From: Bradyrhizobium huanghuaihaiense
GTDB lineage: Bacteria > Pseudomonadota > Alphaproteobacteria > Rhizobiales > Xanthobacteraceae
Direction: 5' to 3'
Assembly (NCBI RefSeq): GCF_007830635.1
Contig: NZ_VLLA01000006.1
Span: 96,917 to 160,916, forward strand
Length of the DNA stretch: 64,000 nt
In this document: piece after piece, positions 17,010 through 25,649 of the stretch
How positions within the stretch are numbered: the first letter of the stretch is position 1
Layout of the letters: each line of letters starts with the position of its first letter
The notes under the pieces: generated by a model
Database searches by the model: none
What the model was told of the DNA's origin: nothing
Seen by the model: the letters and a program-made list of their open reading frames with translations, nothing else
Position numbers and translations under genes: made by a program

Positions 17010-18185
17010 TTAGTGCGTCAATTCCTTCATCGCACTCTCCAGCCCCTCGATCGTGATCGGATACATCCGGTTGGCGAAGATGCGTTTGATGATGGTGGTC
17101 GATTCCGAATAGTCCCAGTGCTTCTGAGCGACCGGATTCAGCCACACCGCATGCGGATAGGTGCGGATGATGCGGTCGAGCCAGATCGAGCCGGGCTCCT
17201 CGTTGACGTGCTCGACCGAGCCGCCGGGCACCATGATCTCGTAAGGCGACATCGAGGCGTCGCCGACGAACACGACCTTGTAGTCATGCGGGTATTTGTG
17301 CAGCACGTCCCAGGTCGGCGTGCGGTCGGTGAAGCGGCGCTTGTTCTGCTTCCAGACGCCTTCATAGAGGCAGTTGTGGAAGTAGAAATACTCCATGTGC
17401 TTGAACTCGCTCTTCGCCGCCGAGAACAGCTCCTCGACCTGCTCGATATGCGAATCCATGGAGCCGCCGATGTCGAAGAACACCAGCAGCTTCACCGCGT
17501 TGCGCCGCTCGGGGCGCATGTGCACGTCGAGATAGCCGTGATTGGCGGTCTCGCGGATGGTGGTGTCGAGATCGAGCTCGTCGGGCGCGCCGGTGCGCGC
17601 GAACTTGCGCAGGCGCCGCAGCGCCACCTTGATGTTGCGGATGCCGAGCTCGACATTGCCGTCCAAATCCTTGAACTCGCGCTTGTCCCACACCTTCACG
17701 GCGCGGTTGTTGCGGTTCTTCTCCTGGCCGATGCGGACGCCTTCGGGATTGTAGCCGTGGGCGCCGAACGGCGAGGTGCCGGCGGTGCCGATCCACTTCG
17801 AGCCGCCCTGGTGGCGGCCCTTCTGCTCCTCGAGGCGCTTCTTCAGGGTCTCCATGAGCTTGTCCCAGCCCATGGCCTCGATCTGCTTCTTCTCTTCCTC
17901 GGTGAGATACTTCTCCGCGAGCTTCTTCAGCCACTCCTCGGGGATCTCCGCCTTCTCCATGGCGTCGAGCAGGCTTTCCAGCCCCTTGAACACCGTGCCG
18001 AAGACGCGATCGAACTTGTCGAGATTGCGCTCGTCCTTCACCAGCGAGGTGCGCGACAGATAGTAGAAATTCTCGACCGAATAGTCCGACAGGTCGGCGT
18101 CGAGCGCCTCCATCAGCGTGAGGTATTCGCGCAGCGTCACGGGGACCTGCGCGTCGCGCAGAGAGGTGAAGAATTGCAGGAACAT
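17010..18185 (-). CDS. VWA domain-containing protein (CoxE-like)
   Basis: A 391-residue cytoplasmic protein without signal or membrane segments. The N-terminal half is helical and charged. The C-terminal half is a von Willebrand A domain with LLVFFDIGGSMDSH, the MIDAS motif in the form Asp238-x-Gly240-x-Ser242 rather than the usual D-x-S-x-S. ATG 18185 fits the family start MFLQFF. Proteins of this group act with MoxR AAA+ ATPases as chaperone pairs that insert metals or activate enzymes. A MoxR gene lies divergently 475 bases away, with a small GlsB-type gene between. Confidence 0.88.
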   Translation of the reverse strand: MFLQFFTSLRDAQVPVTLREYLTLMEALDADLSDYSVENFYYLSRTSLVKDERNLDKFDRVFGTVFKGLESLLDAMEKAEIPEEWLKKLAEKYLTEEEKKQIEAMGWDKLMETLKKRLEEQKGRHQGGSKWIGTAGTSPFGAHGYNPEGVRIGQEKNRNNRAVKVWDKREFKDLDGNVELGIRNIKVALRRLRKFARTGAPDELDLDTTIRETANHGYLDVHMRPERRNAVKLLVFFDIGGSMDSHIEQVEELFSAAKSEFKHMEYFYFHNCLYEGVWKQNKRRFTDRTPTWDVLHKYPHDYKVVFVGDASMSPYEIMVPGGSVEHVNEEPGSIWLDRIIRTYPHAVWLNPVAQKHWDYSESTTIIKRIFANRMYPITIEGLESAMKELTH

Positions 18186-18308
18186 GGGTGACAGATTGCC
18201 CGTCGGGGGGCGAACGTCAAGGGGCGGAGACCGGCGCTCTGCGCTGGACCGGGAGGCTTTTTGCTCTAGAATTGACCGCCTCAAGGGGTTGTTTCGGGGA
18301 CGTTTGCA

Positions 18309-18554
18309 ATGGGAATTCTCGCAGCGCTCATCATCGGCGCGATTGCCGGCTGGCTGGCCGGCAAGATTGTCCACGGGGCGGGATTTGGGCTGATCGGCAA
18401 CATCGTCGTCGGCATCATCGGCGCGCTGGTCGCAAGCTGGGTGCTGCCCCAGCTGCACATCGCGCTCGCCACCGGCACGCTCGGCGCCATCGTGGACGCC
18501 ACGATCGGCGCGGTGATTGTGCTCGTCATCCTTTCGCTGATAAAACGGGTCTGA
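18309..18554 (+). CDS. GlsB/YeaQ/YmgE-type stress-response membrane protein
   Basis: An 81-residue hydrophobic protein with the MGILAALIIGAIAGWLAGKI opening characteristic of the transglycosylase-associated/GlsB family, three membrane helices and Gly-rich packing (GNIVVGIIGALVASWVL). Its biochemical role is unclear; relatives are induced by stress. It sits between the divergent VWA gene and the MoxR gene, which is on the same strand 105 bases downstream beyond a hairpin. Confidence 0.9.
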   Translation: MGILAALIIGAIAGWLAGKIVHGAGFGLIGNIVVGIIGALVASWVLPQLHIALATGTLGAIVDATIGAVIVLVILSLIKRV

Positions 18555-18570
18555 AAGCCTGACCGAACCA

Positions 18571-18600
18571 GGAACGGCCGCCGCGAGCGGCCGTTCCCTT
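18571..18600 (+). terminator. hairpin terminator after the GlsB-type gene
   Basis: A perfect 11-bp stem (GGAACGGCCGC with GCGGCCGTTCC) and a five-base loop followed by CTTG. It probably separates the GlsB-type gene from the MoxR gene. Confidence 0.7.
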
Positions 18601-18659
18601 GTCGCGACCAGAGCAATGAAAGTGGCAACGCCTGGGACGACGACCAACAAGGACGTGCA

Positions 18660-19502
18660 ATGAAATTTACCGGCACCAAGGACTATGTTGCGACCGACGA
18701 TCTCAAGGTCGCCGTCAATGCCTCGATCGTGCTCGAGCGCCCGCTCCTGGTGAAGGGCGAGCCCGGCACCGGCAAGACGGTGCTGGCGGAGGAAGTGGCC
18801 AAGGCGCTGAACGCGCCGCTTTTGACCTGGCACATCAAGTCCACCACCAAGGCGCAGCAGGGCCTCTATGAATACGACGCGGTGTCGCGCCTGCGCGACA
18901 GCCAGCTCGGCGATGCCCGCGTGTCCGACATCAAGAACTACATCAAGCGCGGCAAGCTGTGGGAGGCCTTCACGGCCGAGCAGCGCCCGGTGCTGCTGAT
19001 CGACGAGATCGACAAGGCCGACATCGAATTCCCGAACGACCTCCTGCTCGAGCTCGACCGCATGGAATTCCATGTCTACGAGACCGGCGAGACGATCAAG
19101 GCCAAGCAGCGCCCGATCATGATGATCACCTCCAACAACGAGAAGGAGCTGCCGGACGCTTTTCTCCGCCGCTGCTTCTTCCACTACATCAAGTTCCCCG
19201 ACGCCGACACGATGGGCCGCATCGTCGACGTCCACTTCCCCGGCATCAAGAAGCGCCTGGTCGAGGAAGCGCTGCGCATCTTCTTCGAGGTGCGCGAGGT
19301 GCCCGGCCTGAAGAAGAAGCCGTCCACGTCGGAGCTGCTCGACTGGCTCAAGCTGCTGCTCAACGAGGACATGAGCGTCGAGCAGTTGAGGGAACGGGAT
19401 CCGCGAAAACTGATCCCGCCGCTGCACGGCGCGCTGCTGAAGAACGAGCAGGACGTGCATCTGTTCGAGCGGCTGGCGTTCTTGAGCAGAAGGGAAGTGT
19501 AG
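18660..19502 (+). CDS. MoxR-family AAA+ ATPase
   Basis: A 280-residue ATPase with Walker A GEPGTGKT at 33-40, Walker B VLLIDEID at 111-118, sensor-1 MITSNNEKELPDAFLRR and the ISTS-type Lys/Gln stretch. This is a full-length MoxR. Such ATPases hexamerise and, with a VWA partner, remodel or metallate target enzymes. The divergently transcribed VWA gene at 17010-18185 is the expected partner. GGACGTG precedes the ATG. Its target in this organism cannot be told. Confidence 0.92.
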   Translation: MKFTGTKDYVATDDLKVAVNASIVLERPLLVKGEPGTGKTVLAEEVAKALNAPLLTWHIKSTTKAQQGLYEYDAVSRLRDSQLGDARVSDIKNYIKRGKLWEAFTAEQRPVLLIDEIDKADIEFPNDLLLELDRMEFHVYETGETIKAKQRPIMMITSNNEKELPDAFLRRCFFHYIKFPDADTMGRIVDVHFPGIKKRLVEEALRIFFEVREVPGLKKKPSTSELLDWLKLLLNEDMSVEQLRERDPRKLIPPLHGALLKNEQDVHLFERLAFLSRREV

Positions 19503-19510
19503 GGCCTCTC

Positions 19511-19645
19511 GTGTCCCGGACGCGCTGCAGCGTGAAACGCTGCTGCGCAGAGCCGGGACCCAGAAGGCCGCACGGATTGCTCGGAGACATGGGCCCCGGC
19601 TCTGCAGCGCACCGTCGAAGAGACGCTGCGCTGCGTCCGGGGCAC
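19511..19645. repeat. long imperfect palindrome, family B copy 2
   Basis: It begins GTGTCCCGGACGCGCTGCAG and ends GCTGCGTCCGGGGCAC, with internal AGCCGGGACCC and GGGCCCCGGCTC pairing. It matches the copy at 2801-2932 in ends and layout. Confidence 0.75.
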
Positions 19646-19678
19646 GAGAGCTGAGCTCGGTGCACGCTATCACCCCAT

Positions 19679-19758
19679 CGTCATTGCGAGCGCAGCGAAG
19701 CAATCCAGAATCCCTCTGCGACAAGACTCTGGATTGCTTCGCTGCGCTCGCAATGACG
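19679..19758. repeat. CGTCATTGCGAGCG palindrome, family A copy 1
   Basis: A 30-base arm (CGTCATTGCGAGCGCAGCGA, then AGCAATCCAG) and its exact reverse complement separated by about 20 bases. The same element recurs at 23473, 61245 and 63868. Confidence 0.85.
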
Positions 19759-19851
19759 GAGCAAGGGGCAATGGCGCCATTCTCCAACTCGCATCTTAAT
19801 TGCAGACACACCTTCGCAGCCTCGCGGCGCATTTCGCCCGAGCTTTGCTTC

Positions 19852-20350
19852 ATTCCTCGCCCCTCAAAGAAAGAGGGCGCAGGGAAGGCCGGGTGCCGAC
19901 CGGCACCCGCGGTCTGCTGCGCGAATGGTGCGCAGAGAAACCGCACAGCAGCATACAGGTGTAGCCAATCACTCGGCCTTCCCTGCGCAGTGGTCGGACG
20001 GCTTATGCCGCGCTCTCCCGGGAGCCGAACTTTCCCTCTGACCTCCCTCACCTCGCGAATTGACGATGCCGTTGACCCGGTTGGGCTCGCGCACATCTCC
20101 GCAAAGGCTTGACCGTAGCAACGACGGCCAGGACCACACGGTTTTGCCGTACGCACTCAGCGCCGTTCGTCTACACGCGGCCGCGGACTCACAGGGACTA
20201 CCCGCCCTGCCCGCACCATCTCGTGCCGACGCTGCCGCGTCCACCGCAACCCGGCCCGCGTTTCGAACGACTCGCGAACCGCCCCTCTTCGTCGGGCCGG
20301 GCTGTGTCGATATATGCCGCAATTCCGAATTTCGGTAAAGTGGAATATTT
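19852..20350. other. 500-bp non-coding stretch, probable dispersed repeat
   Basis: No real gene was found here; open frames cross it but show no ribosome sites or domain patterns. It contains a hairpin (GGGTGCCGACCGGCACCC near 19890) and ends in an AT-richer tail. I recall closely related long intergenic sequences in Bradyrhizobium and Rhodopseudomonas genomes, so it is probably a multicopy element, but I could not check this. Confidence 0.45.
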
Positions 20351-20406
20351 TTGATGGAAGGGATTGACGGGGTGCGGGGTGTTTTGCCCGACGTGAGACC
20401 AGTTTC

Positions 20407-20490
20407 GTAGGATGGGTAGAGCGAAGCGAAACCCATCGCGTTCTTTCCGCGGTGATGGTGATGGGTTTCGCTTCGCTCTACCCATCCTAC
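20407..20490. repeat. REP pair downstream of the RAYT gene
   Basis: Two 31-base copies in perfect inverted orientation (GTAGGATGGGTAGAGCGAAG... and its reverse complement) at 20407-20437 and 20460-20490. They end eight bases from the RAYT stop codon. Confidence 0.9.
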
Positions 20491-20497
20491 TGCTCCC

Positions 20498-21040
20498 TCA
20501 ACTCCGCTCTCCGAACTTGGCTCCGTCGTCGCATTGCGACAGATCTCCGGCCCAATCTGCCGGATAGTTGCCGATCTCGACGTGGCGATGGAATGACGAC
20601 GGTGCCCAATCGCAGACCCGATTAACCAGACCGTGCTTGAGGGGGTTGATGTGCACGTAGTCGATGTGCCGAGCATAATCCTCCTCGTCGCGGATGGTGT
20701 GCTCCCAATAGCGGCGCTGCCAGATGCCCCGCTCTGCCCTGCTGACGCAGCTCGCTGAGACTACTTCGCCGGGCACGAGGTGGCGGGAGAAGGCGGATTT
20801 GATTTGTCGCCAGCGCATTGCAAAATCTGCATCTCCGCCAGGCATCGTCCAGACGGTGTGAAGATGCTCCGGCAGCACCACGATTGCATCGATCATGAAA
20901 GGATGCCGCTGGCGAACCTCGCGGAAGGCCGCGCGCAATAGGTCGATGTTCGCCGTCAGAAGCGGAAGGCACCGATCCGCCAAGTTGACGGTGAAAAAGA
21001 AGCTTCCGCCGGGAATGAAATTGCGTCGATAGGAGGTCAT
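20498..21040 (-). CDS. REP-associated tyrosine transposase (RAYT, Y1_Tnp)
   Basis: A 180-residue HUH-type single-strand transposase. The HUH pair His59-Leu-His61 lies in VVLPEHLHTVW. The C-terminal block GIWQRRYWEHTIRDEEDY and RHIDYVHINPLKHGL is diagnostic of the RAYT family, with Tyr128 the likely nucleophile. RAYTs bind and cleave the REP sequences that flank them. Here both sides carry REP pairs (20407-20490 and 21105-21191), a strong match between enzyme and substrate. Residues are intact, so it may be active or recently so. It is not a conventional insertion sequence. Confidence 0.93.
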   Translation of the reverse strand: MTSYRRNFIPGGSFFFTVNLADRCLPLLTANIDLLRAAFREVRQRHPFMIDAIVVLPEHLHTVWTMPGGDADFAMRWRQIKSAFSRHLVPGEVVSASCVSRAERGIWQRRYWEHTIRDEEDYARHIDYVHINPLKHGLVNRVCDWAPSSFHRHVEIGNYPADWAGDLSQCDDGAKFGERS

Positions 21041-21104
21041 GCCTCATTTTAGCACAACCTTGCAGACGATTCTAATTCCGACCTCAACCTATAGTGAAGG
21101 GCTT

Positions 21105-21191
21105 GTAGGATGGGAAGAGCGCAGCGAAACCCATCGCACCTTCAAAGAACGCGGCACGATGATGGGTTTCGCTTCGCTCTACCCATCCTAC
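21105..21191. repeat. REP pair upstream of the RAYT gene
   Basis: Inverted copies of the same 31-base REP at 21105-21135 and 21161-21191. The left arm differs at two positions, the right arm is identical to the copy at 20460. Spacing is about 25 bases. It lies 64 bases upstream of the RAYT start. Confidence 0.88.
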
Positions 21192-21201
21192 GAAGTTTGC
21201 C

Positions 21202-22848
21202 TCACGCCACCGCCGCGTCCGGGATGCGTGCGGCTTCCATCGGCTGCTTGCCGCGGATCAGGTCCGAGGCGCGGTCGGCGATCATCATCGTTGATGCGTT
21301 GAGGTTCGCCGAGATCATGCGGGGCATGACGGAGGCATCGATGACGCGGAGGCCTTCGAGGCCGTGGACTCGGAGCTGGTCGTCGACGACCGCCCAGGTC
21401 GAGTCCGCCGGGCCCATGCGGCAGGTGCAGCCGGGGTGGAAGGTGGTGGTGCCGCGCTCGGTGGCGGCGTGCAGGAATTCGTCGTCGGTGTTGACGTTGG
21501 GGCCGGGGAAATCCTCGTAGGCGTAATAGGGCGACAGCGGCGCCGATTTCAGCAGGCGCCGCGCGAGCTTCATGCCGCCGACGATGACGCGGCGGTCGAG
21601 CTCGGCATCGAGATAGTTGGTCTGGATGATCGGCGGCGCGAACGGATCGGAGGAGCGGATGCGGACATAGCCGCGGCTCTCCGGGCGCTGCTGCCAGGAG
21701 GCGACCGTCATGCCGGGCTCGTCCTCGAGCTGCCCCTGCACGCCTTCCTTGTAGGAGGCGGGCGTGAAGGTGAGCTGGAGATCGGAGCTCTCAGCGCTCT
21801 CGCCGGAGTGCCAGAAGCAATAGACCATGGTCGGCGACAGCGACAGCAGGCCGCGGCGCGCGGTCGCCCATTTCAACGCCTCGATCCACAGCGAGAAGCC
21901 GCGGCGGAGCTCGTTGATAGTCTTGATGTCTTTCACGCGCGCCACCGTGCGCGGGGCGTAATGGTCCTGAAGGCCCTCGCCGACGGGCAGCGCGTGACGC
22001 ACCGCGATGCCGTGCTGCTGCAACAGATCCGGCGAGCCGACGCCAGAGAGCTGCAAGAGCTGCGGCGAATTATAGGTGCCGCCGGAGAGGATCACTTCCT
22101 TGTTGGCGCGCACTTCGACGGGCTGGCCGCCACGGCCGCCCTTGGTGTAACGCACGCCGACCGCGCGCTTGCCTTCAAAAAAGATCTCGGTCGCATGCGC
22201 ATGCGTGTGCACATGCACGTTGGGCCGCTTCATCGCGGGCTTGAGGAAGGCGGTCGAACCGGAGACGCGCAGGCCCTTGTCGATGGTGCGCTGGCAGTAG
22301 GAGACGCCCTCCTGGGTCTTGCCGTTGTAGTCGGGGTTGCGTGGGATGCCGAGCGAGACTGCGCCTTCCATGAAGGCCTCGCAGAGCGGATCGCGCCAGT
22401 CCATGGTGGTGACGGTGAGCTTGCCGTCGCGGCCGCGATAGGTGTCCTCGCCCTCGCCCACGCGCCTTTCCAGCCGCCGGAAGTACGGCAGCACGTCGGC
22501 ATAACCCCAGCCGCGATTGCCCATCTGCGCCCAGGTGTCGAAATCCATGCGCTGGCCGCGGTTGTAGATGTGGCCGTTGATCGAGGACGAGCCGCCGAGC
22601 GTCTTGCCGCGCGGCGCGTAGATGCTGCGCCCGCCGGTATAGGGTCCCGGCTCCTGCTGGTAGGCCCAGTTGATGCTCTTCATGTGGAAGGTTTTTATGA
22701 AACCCGCCGGCAGATGGATGTAGGGGTGCCAGTCGCTCGGCCCGGCTTCGAGCACGCAGACGCTGACATTGGGATCTTCGCTGAGCCGGCTGGTGAGCAC
22801 GCAACCGGCGGAGCCCGCGCCGACGATCACATAATCGAATCTATCCAT
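21202..22848 (-). CDS. GMC-family FAD oxidoreductase (choline dehydrogenase-like)
   Basis: A 548-residue flavoprotein with an N-terminal FAD fingerprint FDYVIVGAGSAGCVL, the GMC signature GKTLGGSSSINGHIY at about 80-94, and the C-terminal catalytic block TTFHPGCTCRMGP. Length and layout fit choline/alcohol dehydrogenases. It oxidises an alcohol, passing electrons to a quinone or O2; choline itself is not certain. An acetyltransferase gene starts upstream with a 16-base gap, so they form one operon. The right REP pair flanks its 3' side. Confidence 0.93.
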   Translation of the reverse strand: MDRFDYVIVGAGSAGCVLTSRLSEDPNVSVCVLEAGPSDWHPYIHLPAGFIKTFHMKSINWAYQQEPGPYTGGRSIYAPRGKTLGGSSSINGHIYNRGQRMDFDTWAQMGNRGWGYADVLPYFRRLERRVGEGEDTYRGRDGKLTVTTMDWRDPLCEAFMEGAVSLGIPRNPDYNGKTQEGVSYCQRTIDKGLRVSGSTAFLKPAMKRPNVHVHTHAHATEIFFEGKRAVGVRYTKGGRGGQPVEVRANKEVILSGGTYNSPQLLQLSGVGSPDLLQQHGIAVRHALPVGEGLQDHYAPRTVARVKDIKTINELRRGFSLWIEALKWATARRGLLSLSPTMVYCFWHSGESAESSDLQLTFTPASYKEGVQGQLEDEPGMTVASWQQRPESRGYVRIRSSDPFAPPIIQTNYLDAELDRRVIVGGMKLARRLLKSAPLSPYYAYEDFPGPNVNTDDEFLHAATERGTTTFHPGCTCRMGPADSTWAVVDDQLRVHGLEGLRVIDASVMPRMISANLNASTMMIADRASDLIRGKQPMEAARIPDAAVA

Positions 22849-22864
22849 GGTCCCTCGGCCGCCC

Positions 22865-23458
22865 CTAGCGCGGCTTGTCGTTGAGTTGAAATTCCAGATG
22901 CGCCTGCACCGTCGGCCATTCGGCGGCGGTGATGCTGTAGACTACAGTATCGCGCAGCGTACCGTTCGGCGCGACCTGATGGCTGCGCAGGATGCCGTCC
23001 TGCTTGGCGCCCAGGCGCTCGATGGCGCGGCGGCTCTGGTGGTTGAAGAAATGCGTACGGAACTCGACCGCGATGCAGTTCAGCGTCTCGAAGGCATGCC
23101 GGAGCAGGAGCAGCTTGCACTGCGTGTTGAGCGGCCCGCGCTGCGCGCCCTTGCCGTACCAGGTCGAGCCGATCTCGACGCGGCGGTTGGTGGCATCGAT
23201 GTTCATGTAGGTCGTCATGCCGACGATATTGCCGCCGGCGTCGAACACGGTGAAGGGCAGCATCGAGCCGGCGGCCTGCAAGGCCAGGCGGCGGTCGATC
23301 TCCTTGCCCATGTTCTCCGGCAGCGGGATCGCAGTGTACCAGAGTTTTGACAGCTCGCCGTCCTTGACGGCCTCGACCAGCCCCTCGCGATGCTGATGCG
23401 ACAGCGGCTCGAGACGGGCATGCTGTCCGCGCAGGGTGATGGGATCAGGCCAGGGCAT
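22865..23458 (-). CDS. GNAT-family N-acetyltransferase
   Basis: A 197-residue acetyltransferase of the RimJ/RimL-like type. It has ITLRGQHARLEPLS at the start, a TYMNIDATNRRVEIGSTWYG core strand, a KLLLLRHAFETLNCIAVEFRTHFFNHQSRRAIERLGAKQDG block matching the acetyl-CoA-binding and post-alpha3 region, and a HVA-like tail. It transfers acetyl from acetyl-CoA to an amine. It is tightly linked to the GMC oxidoreductase gene downstream. Confidence 0.88.
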   Translation of the reverse strand: MPWPDPITLRGQHARLEPLSHQHREGLVEAVKDGELSKLWYTAIPLPENMGKEIDRRLALQAAGSMLPFTVFDAGGNIVGMTTYMNIDATNRRVEIGSTWYGKGAQRGPLNTQCKLLLLRHAFETLNCIAVEFRTHFFNHQSRRAIERLGAKQDGILRSHQVAPNGTLRDTVVYSITAAEWPTVQAHLEFQLNDKPR

Positions 23459-23472
23459 TGAAGTCTCTCTCC

Positions 23473-23561
23473 GTTGTCATTGCGAGGAGCGAAGCGACGA
23501 AGCAATCCAGACTGTCACCGCGGGGGCATTCCTGGATTGCTTCGCTTCGCTCGCAATGACG
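23473..23561. repeat. CGTCATTGCGAGCG palindrome, family A copy 2
   Basis: Inverted arms as in copy 1 with a few base changes and a three-to-five-base insertion in the left arm; about 20-base spacer. Non-coding, between the GNAT and SMP-30 genes. Confidence 0.8.
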
Positions 23562-23575
23562 GTCACTAGCACCGT

Positions 23576-24502
23576 TTACTTGTTTAGGAAATTGAGAGGC
23601 AAACCGCCGCGCGGCCAGTCCATGGCGACGAGCTCGCCCTTGCCCGACAGCGTGATGTAGGCGGTTTTCAGCCCGGGGCCGCCGAAGGCGATGTTGGTGG
23701 TGACACGGTCGCCGGTCGGGACCTGCTCGACCAGGGTGCCGTCGGGCGCGATCACCGAGATGCAGCCGGAGACGAGGGTGGCGACGCAGACATTGCCGTT
23801 TGCTTCCACCGCGAGCGAGTCGAACATCTGGTAGCCGCCGAGGCCGCAGATCGGTTTTCCCCGCTCGCCGCGATAGATCGCGTCGCGCGGCTTGAGCGTG
23901 CCGGGCGCGGAGAGCTCATAGGCCCACAGCCGCCCCGTGGGCGTCTCCGCGATATAGACGGTGTTCTCGTCCGGCGACAGCCCGATGCCGTTGGCCGGCA
24001 GCACGCCGTGCACGATTTCGACGATCTCGGTCATGCCGGGCTTGAGGTAATACATGCCGCCGACATCCATCTCGCGCGCGCGGCGCTTGCCGAGATCGGA
24101 GAACCAGAGGCCGCCCTGCCTGTCGAACACCAGATCGTTCGGCCCGCGCAGATCGTGCTCGCCGCATTTCGTCACGACGGTCTCGACCTTGCCGGATTGC
24201 AGGTCGACGCGCTGGATCGAGCCGCCGAGATAATCGTCCGGCTGCGGGCCGGGCATGATCATGTTGCGGGTCGGAATCCAGGAGAAGCCGCCATTGTTGC
24301 AGATGTAGATCTTGCCGTCGGGCCCGAGCGCGGCGCCATTCGGGCCGCCCGGAATTTTCGCCACGATCTCCTTGCGGCCGTCGGGATAGACGCGCGTCAG
24401 GCGCTGGCCGCGGATCTCCACCAGCACCACCGAGCCGTCCGGCATCACGACCGGCCCTTCGGGAAATTCGAGGTCGGTGGCGAGAACGCGGACGTTGGAC
24501 AT
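23576..24502 (-). CDS. SMP-30/gluconolactonase-like protein
   Basis: A 308-residue six-bladed propeller enzyme. The start MSNVRVLATDLEFPEGPV at 24502 follows GGGAGGG; the upstream in-frame extension is rejected. The metal ligand Glu15 (EFPEGP), the substrate/metal Asn in GGPNGAA and GPNDLVFD, and the NGIGLSPDENTVYIAET block are visible. It would open sugar acid lactones such as gluconolactone in the cytoplasm. Next to a mandelate-racemase-type enzyme and GMC oxidoreductase, it suggests sugar or sugar-acid catabolism. Confidence 0.88.
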   Translation of the reverse strand: MSNVRVLATDLEFPEGPVVMPDGSVVLVEIRGQRLTRVYPDGRKEIVAKIPGGPNGAALGPDGKIYICNNGGFSWIPTRNMIMPGPQPDDYLGGSIQRVDLQSGKVETVVTKCGEHDLRGPNDLVFDRQGGLWFSDLGKRRAREMDVGGMYYLKPGMTEIVEIVHGVLPANGIGLSPDENTVYIAETPTGRLWAYELSAPGTLKPRDAIYRGERGKPICGLGGYQMFDSLAVEANGNVCVATLVSGCISVIAPDGTLVEQVPTGDRVTTNIAFGGPGLKTAYITLSGKGELVAMDWPRGGLPLNFLNK

Positions 24503-24637
24503 GTGGGACCCTCCCGGCTGCTTGTTATGGCTTGCACGGGATGTCCGGCACGGGCCCCACACGCAAGATTTGCCTGCGGTTATGACAAAGTCACCCCCGC
24601 TTGCCAAGCAAGCGGGATGGTATGCCAGCCCTGCAGC

Positions 24638-25471
24638 TTACTCCCGCACGGGCACCCAGATTTCGAAGCCGCCATTGCCGGTCGCGGGATCGAACTTTTC
24701 GTCATAGCGCTCGAAGTTCGGCGCATCGGCCGCCTGCAAGCCGGAGGCCGGCAGCCATTGATTCCAGATCGTATTCACCGTGCGGCGGATCGAGGCGACG
24801 TGCTCGGTGTGGGTGAACACGGCATAGCGCTGCTCGGGGATGCGGATGCGACCGAAGCGGCGCGGCAGGTCGGAGAAGTCCGCGACCTCGACGCCGGCGA
24901 TGTAGTCGAAATTGCCGGCATCATCGCCGTTGCAGCAGACGCCATAGGCGACATTGCCGATGCGCGCGGGAATGTCGGCGACCTCCTGATGGAAGCGGTG
25001 CCACAGGCCCGGGATCATGGCGCCGTTGTCGCAGGCGATGCGCTCAGTGGGGCCGGCGACGAGGAAGGCCTTCGCCGTCTCGAAACGCGGTGCGGCAAGG
25101 TTGTCGAGCATGGTGGAGTCCATGAGGATCGGCTCCTGAAGCTTGAGATGGCTGACGCATGTCGCGGTCCTGACAGCTTCGGGCGTGGTGCCGAACTGGT
25201 CGCGGAACGCGCGGGTGAATGCTTCGTGCGAGCCGTAATCCGCCTCCAGCGCGATGCTGAGGATGTCCGGCGCGCCGTTCGCAAGGCTGCGCGCGGCCTC
25301 CGTCAGCCGCCGTGCGCGCAGGTAGCGCATCGCCGGCAGGCCGGTGGCTGCGGCAAACGCACGCACCAGGTGGAACCGCGACACGCCGGCGACCGCGGCG
25401 ATCTCGTCGAGCGTCATCGGCTCGGCCAGATGGCTCTCGATGTACCAGAGCGCGCGCTGGGCTGGGTTCAT
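24638..25471 (-). CDS. AraC-family regulator with GyrI-like effector domain
   Basis: A 277-residue regulator. The N-terminal about 100 residues are two helix-turn-helix motifs of the AraC type (LDEIAAVAGVSRFHLVRAF and ILSIALEADYGSHEAFTRAFRDQFGTTP), and residues about 125-277 are a GyrI-like small-molecule-binding domain. The order, DNA-binding first, is that of the Rob/SoxS-like GyrI fusion type. Its ligand is unknown. It is divergent from the enolase-superfamily gene at 25650 and may control it. Confidence 0.88.
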   Translation of the reverse strand: MNPAQRALWYIESHLAEPMTLDEIAAVAGVSRFHLVRAFAAATGLPAMRYLRARRLTEAARSLANGAPDILSIALEADYGSHEAFTRAFRDQFGTTPEAVRTATCVSHLKLQEPILMDSTMLDNLAAPRFETAKAFLVAGPTERIACDNGAMIPGLWHRFHQEVADIPARIGNVAYGVCCNGDDAGNFDYIAGVEVADFSDLPRRFGRIRIPEQRYAVFTHTEHVASIRRTVNTIWNQWLPASGLQAADAPNFERYDEKFDPATGNGGFEIWVPVRE

Positions 25472-25649
25472 GACGGTCGGACCTCGTTCGAAGCAAGACC
25501 ATGATGCACCGAAGGCCGCCGGCTTCGCTTGATCGGCGTTGCGGTCCTTTAGGAAGATAGCGCCGGAACTGCCACTGGCAACGTCCGGGCGTTCGTGGCT
25601 ACATTCGACAACTCAAAACCGCTCACAAGAAAGCAGGAGGAACCGCCAC

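Noticed and set aside
18186..20156. Long minus-strand extension of the VWA gene
   Set aside because: The extension crosses repeats, a divergent gene, the MoxR gene and non-coding sequence. The family start MFLQFF at 18185 is clearly the true one.
20498..21040. Conventional insertion sequence
   Set aside because: The encoded protein is a RAYT rather than an IS transposase, and flanks are REP pairs rather than terminal inverted repeats with target duplication.
19679..21191. CRISPR array
   Set aside because: The repeats are inverted palindromes at irregular distances without uniform spacers, and no cas genes occur. They are REP-type elements.
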